Origin: Symsagittifera roscoffensis
Lineage: Eukaryota > Xenacoelomorpha > Acoela > Convolutidae
NCBI RefSeq assembly: GCF_963678635.1
Contig: NC_087064.1
Coordinates: 59,034,338-59,098,337, forward strand
Direction of reading: 5' to 3'
Length of the DNA stretch: 64,000 bases
This document shows, piece by piece, positions 12,433 through 25,394 of the stretch. Both the position numbers and the translations under genes were made by a program. The stretch's first letter is position 1. Every line of letters starts with the position of its first letter. Below the pieces are notes generated by a model. The model ran no database searches, was not told the origin of the DNA, and was given only the letters and a program-made list of their open reading frames with translations.

Positions 12433-12735
12433 TTACTTGTGGTATCTGAGTTTGCGCTGAAAACACACAAAAAAAGTTTTTAAAAAAATGAAACACCCAC
12501 AATGTTGATATAAGGGATTGCTTCTGTAGCTTCGTTCTTTCTTTCTCCCTTTCAATGAGACTCTAAAGTGATCATTTGGGTAGGGAATACCGCGAGGCGA
12601 CCGAGATTCACTAGTGTCTACAATGTCGAATCTTTTAGGTTGGTGGCAGTTATTTTGTAATATACTCTGTTGCTTGCCCCTTTTTGTCACTGCTCTTGTG
12701 GCTGTATCGCTCGCATTCGCCATGGCCAGAATATA
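12433..12735 (-). CDS. Candidate terminal coding exon, function unknown
   Basis: A reading frame of about 100 codons after a good acceptor (CCTTTCTTTTTAG at about 12745-12757, minus strand). Its composition is balanced and polar: basic runs (KRGKQQ, KGRKKERS), an SESRSPRG segment and a cysteine pair (CGCF) near the end that could be palmitoylated. It could be the cytoplasmic tail of a membrane protein, but I do not recognise it and see no partner exon. It may be chance; the frame ends where repeat family B sequence begins. Confidence 0.25.
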   Translation of the reverse strand, partial: YILAMANASDTATRAVTKRGKQQSILQNNCHQPKRFDIVDTSESRSPRGIPYPNDHFRVSLKGRKKERSYRSNPLYQHCGCFIFLKTFFVCFQRKLRYHK

Positions 12736-12799
12736 AGCGTATGTTCTACTAAAAAGAAAGGGTCTGCAATTTATCAGCACAATCGTCTAAATGCATTTC

Positions 12800-15700
12800 A
12801 ACTTCCAATCAATTCAACTAAATGATTCTCCCTCTATATATAATCTTGACTAATCAATTACAATCAGTGACTCCACTCAACTAATCAGTTCGACTGGCTA
12901 AAATTAGTAGTGTCTCTACGAATCACTATTCAATTGATGTCCGTTGAATGGTCTCTCTGAATTCGCAACAAGCTTTTCTGACTATGAGAACCGACTGTAC
13001 TGGAACTCGGTACTAACTCTCCTGTAACTCTGTTCGTCTGAAGGTAAGCTGTTTGTTAAAAAAAATTATTTGAGTTTTAGTTATAATTAGAATTATGGTC
13101 GTACCTATAAATCCTGACATTAACTTTGAAACCCTTCAGAATGATCCTAATTGAATTCTTCCATTGATGACACTAGTAGTAAACTCCAACTTCATTATAA
13201 GTATATCCAACTAAGTTTCCAGTCCAATTTCACCTCTAAACCGAGATTAGTTTCCTTAACCAATCTCCCAAGGTTTTATTTAATTGCTCCATTATTGTTT
13301 TGACCTCCCGGGTGTAGGGGAGGCACATTTTTATAGATAGCTAATTCATTCCAAGCATCTGAAAATCCCATCTATATATTATACTTCGATCCCGACCTTC
13401 TAATTTTTAGGAGAACGTCATTCGCTTCTTGGGGGTTAAATTAAGCCAGAAAACGATCTCCAGCGAACTAAGCAAGTATTTTGTCCTTTCAAGTTAATTA
13501 GACGACTTACTTCCTATGCCGCTATCTTAAACTGTATTGTTCCTCTGGGATTACTTTTCTTCAGACTAACTGAATTTCGAGCAATAATTTAATCGCCAAG
13601 CTTAGTTGAACTCAATGTTTGCCAAGTTCACTTATACTCAACCCACTACTCCAATATTATAATAAAAAAGTTATGTCCTTTCAGCTTCTGCTTCAGTTCC
13701 CAATAGATAAGTTCAGTCCTAATTCTAAATTGGATGATCGGTTCCAATTTCAAAGGCTTGGGGCGGGGGAAAATTGAAAGCTGGTTCAATTAAAGGTCAC
13801 TCCGCGGTCCTCAGGGCTAAATCCTCTATATCTAGAACTCAACGAAAATCCTAAACACAGAACCCCATGAAAATCCTACCTACCAAAAAATTTTCATATC
13901 TCATTAATAATTCCCAAGTCATCTCATTTAAGGTCCATTATCATTTTCCCCGGCAAACAGCAATTAACACCGGCAGGCTCTGTCGGAAGGGTTCAAGTTT
14001 CGGGTCAATAGGGTTTTTTGGGGTTGGGTTTTAGTGTCTATCGCCTCCATAAAATGAACGGTGATCCGCATGGCGTTTTTTATTTTTTTTTTGCGGTTGG
14101 GGGTACAAAAAATTTAATATCTTTGTTTTTAAAACATGTTGGTTTCGTGTAATTTTGAGATCTCAGCGAAGTTAACATCTCCTAGTGAGCTGACATCTTA
14201 CAAGTTCTCTCTCAGGGCTATAAACGTCATTAGAGAGGCGAAGCTGTTTTTACTCGTATATCAAGGTTTAAATGTCGGTTTTTTGTAAGGTATCGATAAA
14301 AACGTTAAAACCTGAACTTTCTCAAAGTTTTGATTGTCCAGTTTCATTCACCTCAAAGTCGAAACTACAGTAAAATCATCCCATTTTTAAAGTCCATTAT
14401 TAGTCGAATTTATAGTAGAATGACCAATTCTAGAAAAAAATCCACAATGGTTCAATTCCTCTCATTTTTCAATGGTGGGAACAAAATTGGTAAATAAAAT
14501 TAAAATATTTCAGCTTTTGTATGCTTAAAATTGAATAGTTAACTTGAGTTGATTGAACTCCTTTGCATTGATCGACCAAAAAGGGAAAACTAGAGAGGCG
14601 TTAGAAGAACCATTTGATTTTTGGAAAAAAAAAATCGTTAGTTGCTCTACACTTACCACTTAACGTTTCAACAAAAAATACTTTTGTGAAAAATTCAAAA
14701 TTAAGAAAACAAAATTACTATCCGAATAACAAAAATGTTTTGATATTTATTAAAATACATGTTTTTTTAAAGGATGAATTGAATCAGGTAAACACTTCAA
14801 GAATACGAGAAAAAAGCGCTCAAAACTTTCACTTGAAACAAACTTAGAGTCAACCTCTAATCAAATTCTGAGTCATTTAGTCTAAAAAATTGAAAGATTG
14901 GGCCTAATCAGCCCCTTTCGATGGAAAAATTATCAAAAAGTTTCAACAAGGGTGATACATAATGAGTTTGCTTGCAGTTGTCACAATCGGGCCATATAAA
15001 TCCCACTATAACGCCATAATTCCTTCCCGCTCTACCAAAGTGGCCTTATTAGAAATCGCTAACTTGGCGCAAAATCTGATTTGTGGTTTCTTTTTGAGAG
15101 CTTATACGTCACTGCATGAAAAAAAAACTGAGTTAAAGTTTGACTCACATTTTCAGATGGCAAAACTGAAGCCTTAGTTCATACTGCTCTTAATTTTTTA
15201 AGAAAATCTAAGCTTGAAATTTCATCAAGAAATAATGTTGAAAATAACTTTCATCTTTATAGTTCTTAGCTTATTTTTACCAGAAGCGTGTCTGCAGGAA
15301 AAGGGTATGAAAACATGAAAACTACCTTGCACAGTTTTAAATTGCAAAAAAAATAAAAATCCGTTTGTGCTTTTTCCATATTTCATAACTTCTTTTTGTG
15401 GAATGACTTTATTCAAGGTGAGTTGAAAGCAAAGTTTTGAGTTATCGAATAGTTCAAAAGGTATCTAACCAAATTCTATTTCGGTCAATATAATCGAGCT
15501 CAGATTTGTTCTTTTTTTGTTTCAGCAACAAAACCTTTGGAAAACAAGCAAGAAAGGTTAGAATGTTGAGAGATTTTCTGGGTGTCGACAATAACTTTGT
15601 CTAAGCTTCTGTCTATTGAGACACTAATTAAGGATGCATTAAATGTTTGCGGACATATATGTATTCCACATCGCTAAAAATCTACTAAGCCGGAGTATTT

Positions 15701-16650
15701 TGTGCTGTTAACACAGCAATCAGTTTTCCTTTACAATGCGACCACTTTGAAAACATAATGACAGAACTATGACGTATTAAGTTTTTTCGGCTTTTTTACT
15801 GCCTCAACGCAAACGCAAGTAGGGTGTCAAGTGAACCATCAGCTTAAGACCCTTGCATCTGAAATTTTCTGTTATCCAGTAATGTTTGCGAAGAAGTTAC
15901 ACAGCGACGGAAAGTAGAAAATGTACTAATTGAGTTAAGCTCTATCGACTATACTCATAGAGTAATTTCAGATAAGGTACACCGTCTGCTCGCCACGCTA
16001 TCTTATTTTCGGCTGGATAGATTCGTGCAACTTCTTTGTTTAATACCGATCTTAATCTTACTCTTATATCTCCTAGTCTCAAAAGATCTAGTGTATACTG
16101 GTTTATGCGAGTTAGTTCTTGGAGTTTATCCAGAAGGGGAGATCAACTGTATTCTAATTTTTATTTAAATTGTTCTGGTGCTGAAACTACGTAGTTTCAG
16201 CACTTACAAATAAGTGTAAATGTTAGAGATGGAATATGATTGGTTAGTTATAAATATTTTATAGTGATATTCCATCATAAATATAATTGGTCTATAAACA
16301 CTAGTTTAGAACTGGTTGCATTATTGACGAATGGTTGACGTTAGATACCTTAACTCTCTGTTTTTTACCGTCTCAACCTAGCCAGTTAGTTTTAGTCTAT
16401 TTATTGGACTATTCAAGGGCCGATGAACGCGTTACAATTGTTCGGCTATCAGCCCAACGGAGCTGAATTAGCTTTCGTTTACATATAGATTAAGCACATG
16501 GCTGTCTCGATATACCCAGGCGACATAGTTATAATTAAAAACTGCGCATAATCATTTTTTAAAGTTACTTTTATGCATACTGAACCCATAGGAGAAAGAA
16601 TGACTTTTCAATAACTCTTGATCTGAATTAAGTTGTTAATACAGAATTAA
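12800..16650. other. Unassigned stretch, compositionally distinct at 12.8-14.0 and 15.9-16.5 kb
   Basis: The two sub-blocks have more C and less poly-A/T than the surroundings. No coding exon, LTR pair or RNA gene was recognised. A 26-bp perfect palindrome lies at 16178-16203. Confidence 0.3.
16178..16203. repeat. 26-bp perfect palindrome
   Basis: GTGCTGAAACTAC is followed directly by its reverse complement. A second imperfect inversion (GATGGAATAT...ATATTCCATC) lies just after it. Confidence 0.7.
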
Positions 16651-16666
16651 ATTACTATGTTCAGGG

Positions 16667-17025
16667 CAGGGGCGGATCTAGGATTTTCTCGTGGGGGGGG
16701 GGGGGGGGGGCGGATTTTCAAAAAGAAAATCTAAAATTTTGACGACATTTTTTTTAGGTCGACAAATTGATTTTTTGTGTTCTCCCAAAGCACTGTTTTG
16801 CCCCTACTTTGGCAAAATTTTCTGCGCCGAAGGCAGATTTTTGAAAAAAAAAAACAGTCAAAAAAGGCGTTTTTAGGCACTTTTTGGAAAAATTTTACAA
16901 AAAAATTGCGTTTTTTCGGCGCCCCCCCCCCTCCAAATTAGTAAATATTGGCCCCGAAGGCGCCTTTAGAAAAATTTTAGGGTCAGTCGGCCAAAAGTGG
17001 ATTTATTAAAAAGTACCAAAGGGGG
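16667..17025 (+). mobile_element. hAT-type MITE, right end lost
   Basis: It starts CAGGGGCGGATCTAGGATTT followed by a long G run and the family interior (GGTCGACAAATTGATTTT, GGCGCCTTTAGAAAAATTTT, TAGGGTCAGTCGGCC). The right terminal repeat is absent, yet the 8-mer GTTCAGGG flanks the block on both sides (16659-16666 and 17026-17033). This suggests insertion of an already shortened copy, or chance. Confidence 0.6.
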
Positions 17026-17984
17026 GTTCAGGGTATTCCAGTAGCTAAAAAGTCAAGTTAAAAAAGCTTCAAGTTCCACGGCCTCCGCTCAAACTATTCC
17101 GAGGAGACAAAATTGCTACTTTCCTAATTTCCCAGATCATGAGGATTGATTCGGGTCTGCTCCGAAGCTGCCGCTGTACCATCCCTTTCCATACGATTGG
17201 GAAGCTAACGTTGCTGTTGTTACAAGTATTATTATTTTTTGTATGTTCCTGACTATCTTAGATCCTGGTTTTAGTTGTTCATTTTTTACAACTTTTCTTC
17301 TAAATATGGTTGTTTCTAACATTTATGAGAAATACTAAGTCTCAAATCAAAAGTTCAAAAAATATAATTCTAGAACTTTTTACATCTTCCGAATGACTTA
17401 TTTTTTCTCGTCTATTTTTTTTCTGTCCGGAAGAATCGCATCTCCATTCTGACAGAATGGCTTGAGTAGTATGAAATCATTGCGATCCAAATTCAAACTT
17501 AGAAGACTCCTTACAATTGGAATTTTTATCCATGATGGAACAACTTTTCCCTGAAAACATTTTTTAAATATGGTTAATATATTTTTAAGACTGTGAAAAT
17601 TTCAAAATTTTTTGAAAAACGTTTAAAAGTTTTTTGAACAAAAAGAAAAAAGTGTTTTAATCATGTCTTTAAAGATTTTTTGAAAAAGATTGCATTTTTT
17701 AAATATGCGAACAATTTTGATTAAAATAATTTTCAGGCGTAATATAAATTGTGAACTATTTAAAAAAGAGAAATTTTTTTTTGAATATAATCAATTTCAG
17801 TTAATTTTGACGGTGTTTTCGTTATCCTTTAATTTTTTTCGTAAAATTTTTGGCGGGATTTCTGAACGTTCTTCTTTGAATGCTGAATGCTTATTTAGTG
17901 GTGACAATTCTCAACATTTTTTCTCAATTTGAAGATAACTTGTTCATTATATATAGTTTTCGCATAGTGGCTTCCGGGTAATTT

Positions 17985-18515
17985 AATGTCTGCTAGCTGA
18001 TTAAAAATTATGATGGGGAACTTAAAAATTATACCTGCTTTTCTTGCTTTGTCATTGAACGTTAGCAACTACCAAATTCGTTGCTAACTATATATCTAGG
18101 AGCTCTACCATACTTTAGCAACTACCATATCTAGGAGCTCTATCCAATTAAATAGGTGTAGTTTAACTGTCGTTACCTCTTAAGAACTTCCCCCTCATGC
18201 ATTTATTGATTTTCAAACAATCAAGCTTATAACCTCTGAATTTGCAAAATCTAATAACTTAAAACTAGACAGAAATTTTCGTTGGCCATTGATTTTATAA
18301 TGCTATTTTCGTGAGCAAAAATTAGGCCTTTTAAACTTCTTAAAAAATTCTGGTCATGTCAATGAATTGCAGGATAACAGACAAAAAACGAAATAAAACA
18401 ACTAACTAAAAAAAGTATTGTCAGCTAGCTGATTATAAATTATGATGGGGAACTTACAAATTTTACCTGCTTTTCTTAATTGTCATTGAACTTTAGCAAC
18501 TACCATATTCGTTCC
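17985..18515. repeat. Block flanked by ~100-bp direct repeats
   Basis: Near-identical segments at about 17985-18085 and 18418-18515 share GCTAGCTGATTA and ATTATGATGGGGAACTTA. They bracket a unique part whose right portion (TCTTAAGAACTTCCCCCTCA and GGCCATTGATTTTATAA) recurs at 21345-21560. It could be a small repeat with duplicated ends or a local tandem duplication. Confidence 0.5.
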
Positions 18516-18819
18516 CACTTGAAATTGAGATTACATCGTTGCTCTTGAACACTAAGGCCTTATGTTGATAAAACTGAAATTTTTTGAAATTAAAACTGTA
18601 TGAAGTGTTTTCTGGTTGAAATTGAGTTGTCGGGTTTTCGTTTGTCTGCTCAAGTTTTGTCGACTTAGTTGCCACATCACGGATTTTCTTGTGCTTTAGG
18701 CAAATTATATTATTGTAAAGATGCAAAATTTATCGAGTCATGCAAAAATTATGGTATACTTAGTTTTTTTCACTAATTTTTTTTTAAACTTGTTTTGATA
18801 GTACTTCGGCAGTATTTGC

Positions 18820-19298
18820 ACAGCAACCGGTTATTGTTTCGACTTTCTTGAAGTGATTTTTTAATTCAATCATTCTTGTCTTTTTAACTAAGCCTTGTTG
18901 ACGGAATGTTCTCAGCTACAACATTTCAATGTTTGCCAATTTGGCCAAGCTGGGACAGTAAACACACGATATATTTTGTGCAATTAACGCAGAAGCTGGG
19001 ATTTAATCAGTCTTAGAAATCATTCCAAATTGAATTGAGGCATGCTATTTGTTGTATTTAACACCTTGCTGTGTGCAAAATATATCATTTTGTACTTACA
19101 TAGCGTGTGGTGGATAAAAATAAATATCCCAAAAACTTTAAAAAATTTTTTTTTCATTTTTTTTAAAGTTCATTTTTTAAAAGTGAACACTACTTTATTT
19201 GATTGTTTTCGTCAATTTTTTTCAGGTACAAAATTTTTACATTTGGCGCTAAAGTGCAGTTGAAACATTCAGGGCCTCGCCCTGATTAATGAGCAGTC
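18820..19298 (+). repeat. Dispersed repeat family A, copy with hairpin tail
   Basis: A diverged copy ending CAGGGCCTCGCCCTG then ATTAATGAGCAGTC. The loop change (CTC for TTC) leaves the six-base stem intact. Confidence 0.6.
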
Positions 19299-19444
19299 GT
19301 TTTTTTGTATCTACTTGAATGTAATTGTTTGCTGCCTTTTGCTCAGATATTCGAGAAACAGATACGCTCAAGGCCATAAACAGGCATCCGATCCCGTACA
19401 TATAATTCGGGAAAAGTTAATTAACCAGGGAAAAACAAGGATAG

Positions 19445-20250
19445 CCGGTGAGGTGACTGCGCAAGTAGCAGAAATGTTCCCACCATTATCTGAAAAAAAA
19501 ACATAAAACGCTTTTTCCTTTTCTTTTGTCAAATTAGTGTTTTTTGCGAGTCTTGTGATGAAAGAATCTGACAAAAACCACAAACCAAGGCTTAGTTGAG
19601 AGCTATAGGAAATTATGCAAATCGTGCAACGGCTTAAATTGAAAAAAAACAATAGAAACAAAAAAAACTGAAAAAGATTTCTAACATTTTTTATCAACTT
19701 TTTGCTGCAGAAATTCTCTAGAACTTTTGATGTTATATTCCAAAGATATCTGTAAAAGAACTTCGTTTATACTGGAGTTCAAGCAGAATTTTTTGGGTTA
19801 ATTTTCTATAATAAACTTGCTCGTTTGCTGTACTCGCTTGAGATTCGATCAAACTCAAACCAGTTTTTCTCGACACTGGGACAATTTTTTGAAATTTTTT
19901 AATGTCGTTCGAGTCAGTGCTTAACGGGTTATAATATAACATACCACATCACCCGTTAAGATTTTTATTTGCGGCTTGTATTTTTGGCTGAAAAACAAAA
20001 TAAGCAAAATAAGCCAGCTCGCTCACCTCTTTCGCTCGAAATTAGACCGGAAATCAAAATTTCAAAAAGGTTTTTTTTTCGACAAATGTAAAGAAAATTT
20101 TGATTTTTTTAAGGTCGTTCAAATCACGACTGAAAAAGCTTTCAATTGATAAATCACCGGCTCATTCCGACGAATATTTGTGGTACTTGATTTTGCGTGG
20201 AAAACAAAAGGAAAAGTAAAAAAAGAACTATAGTGATTTGAGAACTATAC
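19445..20250 (+). repeat. Dispersed repeat family B, compound copies
   Basis: It opens with GCGCAAGTAGCAGAAATGTTCC and carries two rounds of the TTTTCTCGACACTGGG-like block and GCTCGCTCACC. It is probably two overlapping or nested copies. A further partial copy is at about 20500-20700. Confidence 0.45.
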
Positions 20251-21344
20251 AATTGCGTAGAAAATCAAGGAATTGGACATGATTGACAATTTTATGACAA
20301 TAAAAAAACTAATTTTACATATTTAAGTTGTTCTCAAACTTTTTGCAAAAAGATTTTAAACTAAATTCGAAAAACTTAATTTTGTCAAACAAGAGCTAAG
20401 GTTTTCTTCATAAATAAGTTTTTTAAATTCTATAAAATCTTAATTTTCTATAAAAAAAAAAAGCTTTTTTTCCATATAATGAGAGTTATTCGCTCAAAAT
20501 TAGACTAAATAGCAGAAAATGTAAAATAGTTTTCCCCGACACTGAGTCAAAATTTTTTGAATGTTATTCGAATTGCAATTGAACGGGTTTTAAAGGAATA
20601 TATACTTAGAGATATATATCACTCGACACATTCCGATGATTATTTGTGGTACCTGATTTTACATGGGAAAAAACTAAAACACACCCGTATCCAAAATTAT
20701 TCTTCAGCTTCAATGTTTGGAGCAAAAACATCATAGAAGCCAAAAATAAAACCATAACAATTGAGTTTGTTAGAACATCAAAATAAAATATCATAAAGTT
20801 AAATTATGAGTTCTTCTTGTCAAAAATGTGACTTTCCACGAGTATGCTTTACATAGTTTTGAATACAATGAGCAGAAATTAAGCAAAACAACACTGCCCA
20901 TATCACGGCAAAACTCTGAATATTACATCTGCATTTTAAGTTCGATGGTCTAGTTTTGGGTTTTGAACATGAAAACATTTTTCAGAAAAATAATTCGAAA
21001 AATAAATTGAAGAAAAAAAATGAGTTTTTTAAAAGTCATCCCTCGCACGCTTTTAAAGCATAAAATGATATATTTGGCATATAGCAAATATTAGATAGAT
21101 CAAATAGAATGCCTCAATTCAGTTCGGAGTAATTTTTTCAAGACGGTTCAAACCTCCGCTGACTGATTTGAATAACAGTTTTTTAGACAACAATTTATCA
21201 TTGTAATCGATTTCATCCATTAAACTCAGGTGCGAGTACCATTTTATAGTGCATATGTACCCGGGTTGAAGTCCATACAAAACTTCATATCCAACAACTC
21301 CATATTTGATGCATATATCAAAATTGCATTTCAAGTTTAGTATA

Positions 21345-21840
21345 TATCTAGGATGCGCATATCTAGGAGCTCTATCCTCTTAAGAACTGTCGTTACCTCT
21401 TAAGAACTTCCCCCTCATGCATTTATTGAATGTAAAACAAGCAAGCTTATAATCTATGAGTTTGGAAAATCTAATAACTAAAAACTAGGCTGAAGTTTTT
21501 GTTGGCCATTGATTTTATAAAGCTAAAATTAGGCCTTTTAAATTTCTTTAAAAATTCTGCTCACTTAGTTATAAGTGTTTGCCGTTTGAAGTTGAATTTC
21601 TGAAAATCAAACAGAGAGGTTCTGTTAAATAGAATTTCTAAAAATCAAAAAGATATGGGCTGTTAAATAGATCTTCAGAATCTTTTCAAATGAGAACGAA
21701 TTCAAAACAGTAATAGTTTTAACACTGAGGCGACGCGGAGTATCGCGCCCCTTGCGATATCAAACAAATATATGATTTGCAGGATAACAGACAAAAAAAA
21801 CGAAAAAAAAACTACTAACTAAAAAAATAAAGTTAAGAAA
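21345..21840 (+). repeat. Second copy of the 18.1-18.4 kb repeat
   Basis: It shares ATCTAGGAGCTCTATCC, ACCTCTTAAGAACTTCCCCC and TTGCAGGATAACAGACAAAA with 18.1-18.4 kb in the same order and orientation, with insertions. Confidence 0.55.
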
Positions 21841-22189
21841 ATCAAACTACCGAAAACTTCCAAACATTTTTTCATATAATGTATTGAGGGAAAGTCATTC
21901 AGCAACACAATCATTAAAGTTAAAGCAAAAACTCAAAAATGTTTAATTAAATGGCAACAAATTAAAAACTTTGAGCACGGAATAATGAGAACATCAAAGG
22001 TTTTTTTTACACCCCTTCCTCTCGAACGCACAAAAGTCTGAAAATCTATTATGCAGCTGAAAACAGGCAACATTAAATCAACAAGGCTGCTCGTATAATT
22101 CGACTGCACTTGAGGACTGATTTGAGGGCTATGTGCAATAAAAAAATTGTGGGTTCAGCGTCTCTGATCATTTTTAAAGACCAATTTGC

Positions 22190-22703
22190 TGGCCTTATTG
22201 TTTCGACTTTCGTAACAAAAGTAACGGAATATTTGTGCTCTTGGTGAATTTTTTTTCTTCAGACAAATTTTGACTTTTTAACTAGCTTTTTTTGACGAAA
22301 TTTTTATGTCATTCGAAAAATATTGTTGACTGAGCTCAAATTTGAAAAGATATTTCACCTGTGATTTTTTTTTGTAAAGTTATGGGGGTTTAAGATTACC
22401 ATTCTGGCCAATTTGGGACAATTAACGCGCGATATAGTTCGCGCTATTAGCATGTAAGCGGAGATCTAATCCGTCATAGAAATGGTTCCAAATTGGTTGA
22501 AAGAATTTTGTTTGCCTTAATTAATTTGTTAAAAGGAGCAAAATATCTCACTTTGTACTTTATATGGCAAGTGGTGGGATGAATTTCACATAGTCTCAAA
22601 TTTTCGTTTTTATTTGTTACATTTAGTTTTTTTTGTTATTACTGCTCCATAGACCTTAAGAAGCAGTCGGAACATTCAAGGCTTTGCCCTGATATGAGCA
22701 GTC
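22190..22703 (+). repeat. Dispersed repeat family A, copy with hairpin tail
   Basis: A well preserved copy very close to 2615-3173, ending GCTTTGCCCTGATATGAGCA followed by GTC. Confidence 0.65.
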
Positions 22704-22714
22704 TTCTTTTAATT

Positions 22715-22980
22715 TGGAACGAATTAATTTGCTGCTTACGCGTGTTATAAGCGGGCACTATATCGCGCGTTAACTATCCCAAATTGTCAAAATTAGCAAT
22801 TTGCAAACTCCCGTACCTTTACGAAAAAGATCACGAGTGATATATCTTAATAAATGTGAACTCAAGACAACACTATCTCAAATGCTATACAAAATATCAT
22901 CAAAATGCTTAGTTAAGAAGTCGAAAGCTGGCTGAATTCAGTAAACCACCACAAGCATTACTATTCCGAACCTTACTCAA
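22715..22980 (-). repeat. Dispersed repeat family A, inverted copy
   Basis: A reverse-oriented copy of the AACGCGTAAGC, GCGCGATATA and CCTGAGCTCAAATTT blocks. It lies directly after the plus-strand copy, making a tail-to-tail pair. Confidence 0.55.
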
Positions 22981-23364
22981 AAGTCGAAAAAGCCAAACAA
23001 AATCAATGGTTACGCAAAATCAGAAGTAAATTTTGCAATCCATGCCTTCGAAAGTAAGCCGACAAAACATAAGCAAATATATTATTGTTCAACAATTAAA
23101 TGTACAAAAAAATTTCAATTGCCAAAAAAATGCCCTGGAACCGAATCTCGAAACTTTGTATCAGCAAGTTTAGAACTTCTTTTTAGGCTAATTTGATTAA
23201 CTTAGTAGCTAGATTTTACTAGAGTTGAAGAAGGCTTAGCAGTTTAGAATTCAAGTTCTGTGAACAAAAATTTTATCGGGGGAAACTAAAAGATCCACTC
23301 CAAAACTTACTAAGCCCAAGGGTACCAAAATTACTCATATCAAGGTGGAGCCTTGATTGTTCAG

Positions 23365-23800
23365 ACAGATTTTTGTTAACTTTCGAAAAATAAAACAGTC
23401 CCCCACACGCTATGTTAAGTGCAAAGTGATATAGTTTGCATATAACAAACTTTTAAATATGCCAAAGAGCATGCCTCAAACCAATTTGAAACGATTTCTA
23501 AGACGGACTAAATCTCCACCTACGCGTTAGTAGCACTAAATATATCGCGCGTTAATTGTCCCAAGTTGGCTGAACTGGCAATCTTTGAACCCCCATGACT
23601 TTACAAAAAGTGATCACAGGTGAAATATCTTTTCAAATTTAAGCTCAGGACAACAATACCTTTCGATTGATATAAAAAAAAATCCGTCAAAAATGGCTAG
23701 TTAAAAAGTCGAAATTTGTCTGAAGAAAAAAACCCACCCCGAGCATAAATATTCTGTTACTTTATATCGAAAGTCGGAACAATTAAAGTGGAACTTTTTC
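23365..23800 (-). repeat. Dispersed repeat family A, inverted copy
   Basis: A reverse-oriented copy from the CACACGCTATG end to the TTCCGACTTTCGATA head. The hairpin tail is not evident. Confidence 0.6.
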
Positions 23801-23984
23801 AAGTGTCTAGAATGCGGGTCTATTTTTATACCTCTTGCGTTTTTCGCAATTGTTCCGAGCTCAGAACATGCTTGACTCAATTCAATTTCGATTCGATTAT
23901 TTTCTTTGGCACTTTGGCTTTAAAAGTTTACCAAATGTCATTCTTTTTTATCCCAGTTTTATAAAAGGCGAAAACCTCACTTCT

Positions 23985-24365
23985 CCTCAGGGATTCGACC
24001 CGTTGACCACCTAAAAAGCCTTACCTTTGGCACTGTTTCGCCGCATAAATTTTCGGCAAATTTTCGGCAAACTTAAATCAATTTTCGGCAAACCGACTTT
24101 AAAACAAAATCTAGATTCGGCAAATCGAATCTTAGCTTCAGGTAGTTTTTGCGGCCAAAAAATTTTAGGGGACAACACACGCTTAAAAACCGCAATTTTT
24201 GCGAAAAAACTTTCCAAAAAATGTCCGAAAACTTCTTTTTTGTTTTCTTTTTTTTGTCAAAAATTTGGTTGTGGCGCAGAAAGTTTAAGAAAAACATGGT
24301 TTTTAACGTATTTTCGATTGACCCAAAAAAGCTCCTCTCGAGAAAATTTTATATCTACGCCTGAT
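23985..24365 (-). mobile_element. Degraded hAT-type MITE
   Basis: A reverse-oriented copy with a GGGATTCGACCCGTTGACC block on the left and CTCGAGAAAATTTTATATCT plus ACGCCTG at the right. The terminal repeat has several mutations, and no 8-bp duplication was found. Confidence 0.5.
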
Positions 24366-24547
24366 TCTAGTTGGAATGTCGTAGAGGACGTGTCGAAGGA
24401 TAAAATCGCTAAAATCGATAAAATCGCCTAAGATTAACTCTTTGCTCGCCTATTTTCAACTTTGTATCCTAAGTTACAAGCTAATGATTTTGTAAAAATT
24501 TTCTTCATATTTCAAAATTGCGTCCACAAACCTTGATTTCGGTTCAG

Positions 24548-24770
24548 GGAGGGGGATATTGTGTCAACAGCAAGATCTGTAAATGCTCCAAATCCCGAAT
24601 CTGGATCGAGTGCAATTCAAAAACGGATGGATGTGTTAATTCTGGCTTCCAGACGGGGCAACTCTCAACTGAACAACGCCAAGAGCAACGAAGAAAACTT
24701 GATTAACATTCTCAAAATGCTGAAAGAGCAATCAAAGAAAAGAAACTTACAGGAACAGAAAAATAATTAG
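24548..24770 (+). CDS. Candidate terminal coding exon, coiled-coil-like
   Basis: After a good acceptor (TTGATTTCGGTTCAG, ending 24547) an open frame in phase 2 runs 74 codons to TAG. The product is polar and helical in character (SAIQKRMDVLILASRRG near the middle; NILKMLKEQSKKRN near the end). Codon use looks coding and the low-complexity A/T runs of the surroundings are absent. I do not recognise the family and found no upstream exon. An alternative frame over the same bases gives a cysteine-rich product and seems less likely. Confidence 0.35.
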
Positions 24771-25394
24771 ATTTACATTGAGTTTTAAATTTATTCAAAA
24801 TGTCGATTAAAACTTTAAGAGGATCGTTGTTTGAGTCTTTAACACAAGATACCCCACAAAAACTTAAACTTAGAATTAATATCATTGAATGAAAACTAAA
24901 AACAGTTTAATTAAAAACAATGTTTGAGCAGTTTAAACGGCTTTTTGACTCAAAAAATGCTTGGAAACTATATTTGAGAAACCAATCAAAAATCTCAAAA
25001 AAGTCTTGTAGTGTTTCTCAAAACCGCTAAAAAAGCCAGAGTTTTTTTTGATAGGAAGTAAACCGATCCTAGCTCAAGGAAATCTTTACTTCGGAAACTT
25101 CAGCTGATAAGTTATTTTTTTTTATTTTGGCGGAATATATGTGACGGAATGACGGAATATTTGTGTTCGGTGTGAAGAAAATGGCGGAAAATTTGTGCTC
25201 GGTGTGATACTTTTTCTACAGAAAAATACCGCCTTTTAACGAACAGTTTTTGGATTTTTCAGAGCAGCTGAAAAACAGCAATGATGTTAGCTTAAAATTA
25301 GAAAGTTGAAAGGCGATTTTCTTGTTGCTTAATGCGGGTTTCAAAATTGCCATTATGGCCAATCTGGTTACTTAACGCGCAATATACTACGTTT

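Noticed and set aside
12800-16500. Full LTR retrotransposon
   Set aside because: Composition shifts at both ends suggested LTRs, but I found no direct repeat pair, primer site or gag/pol frame.
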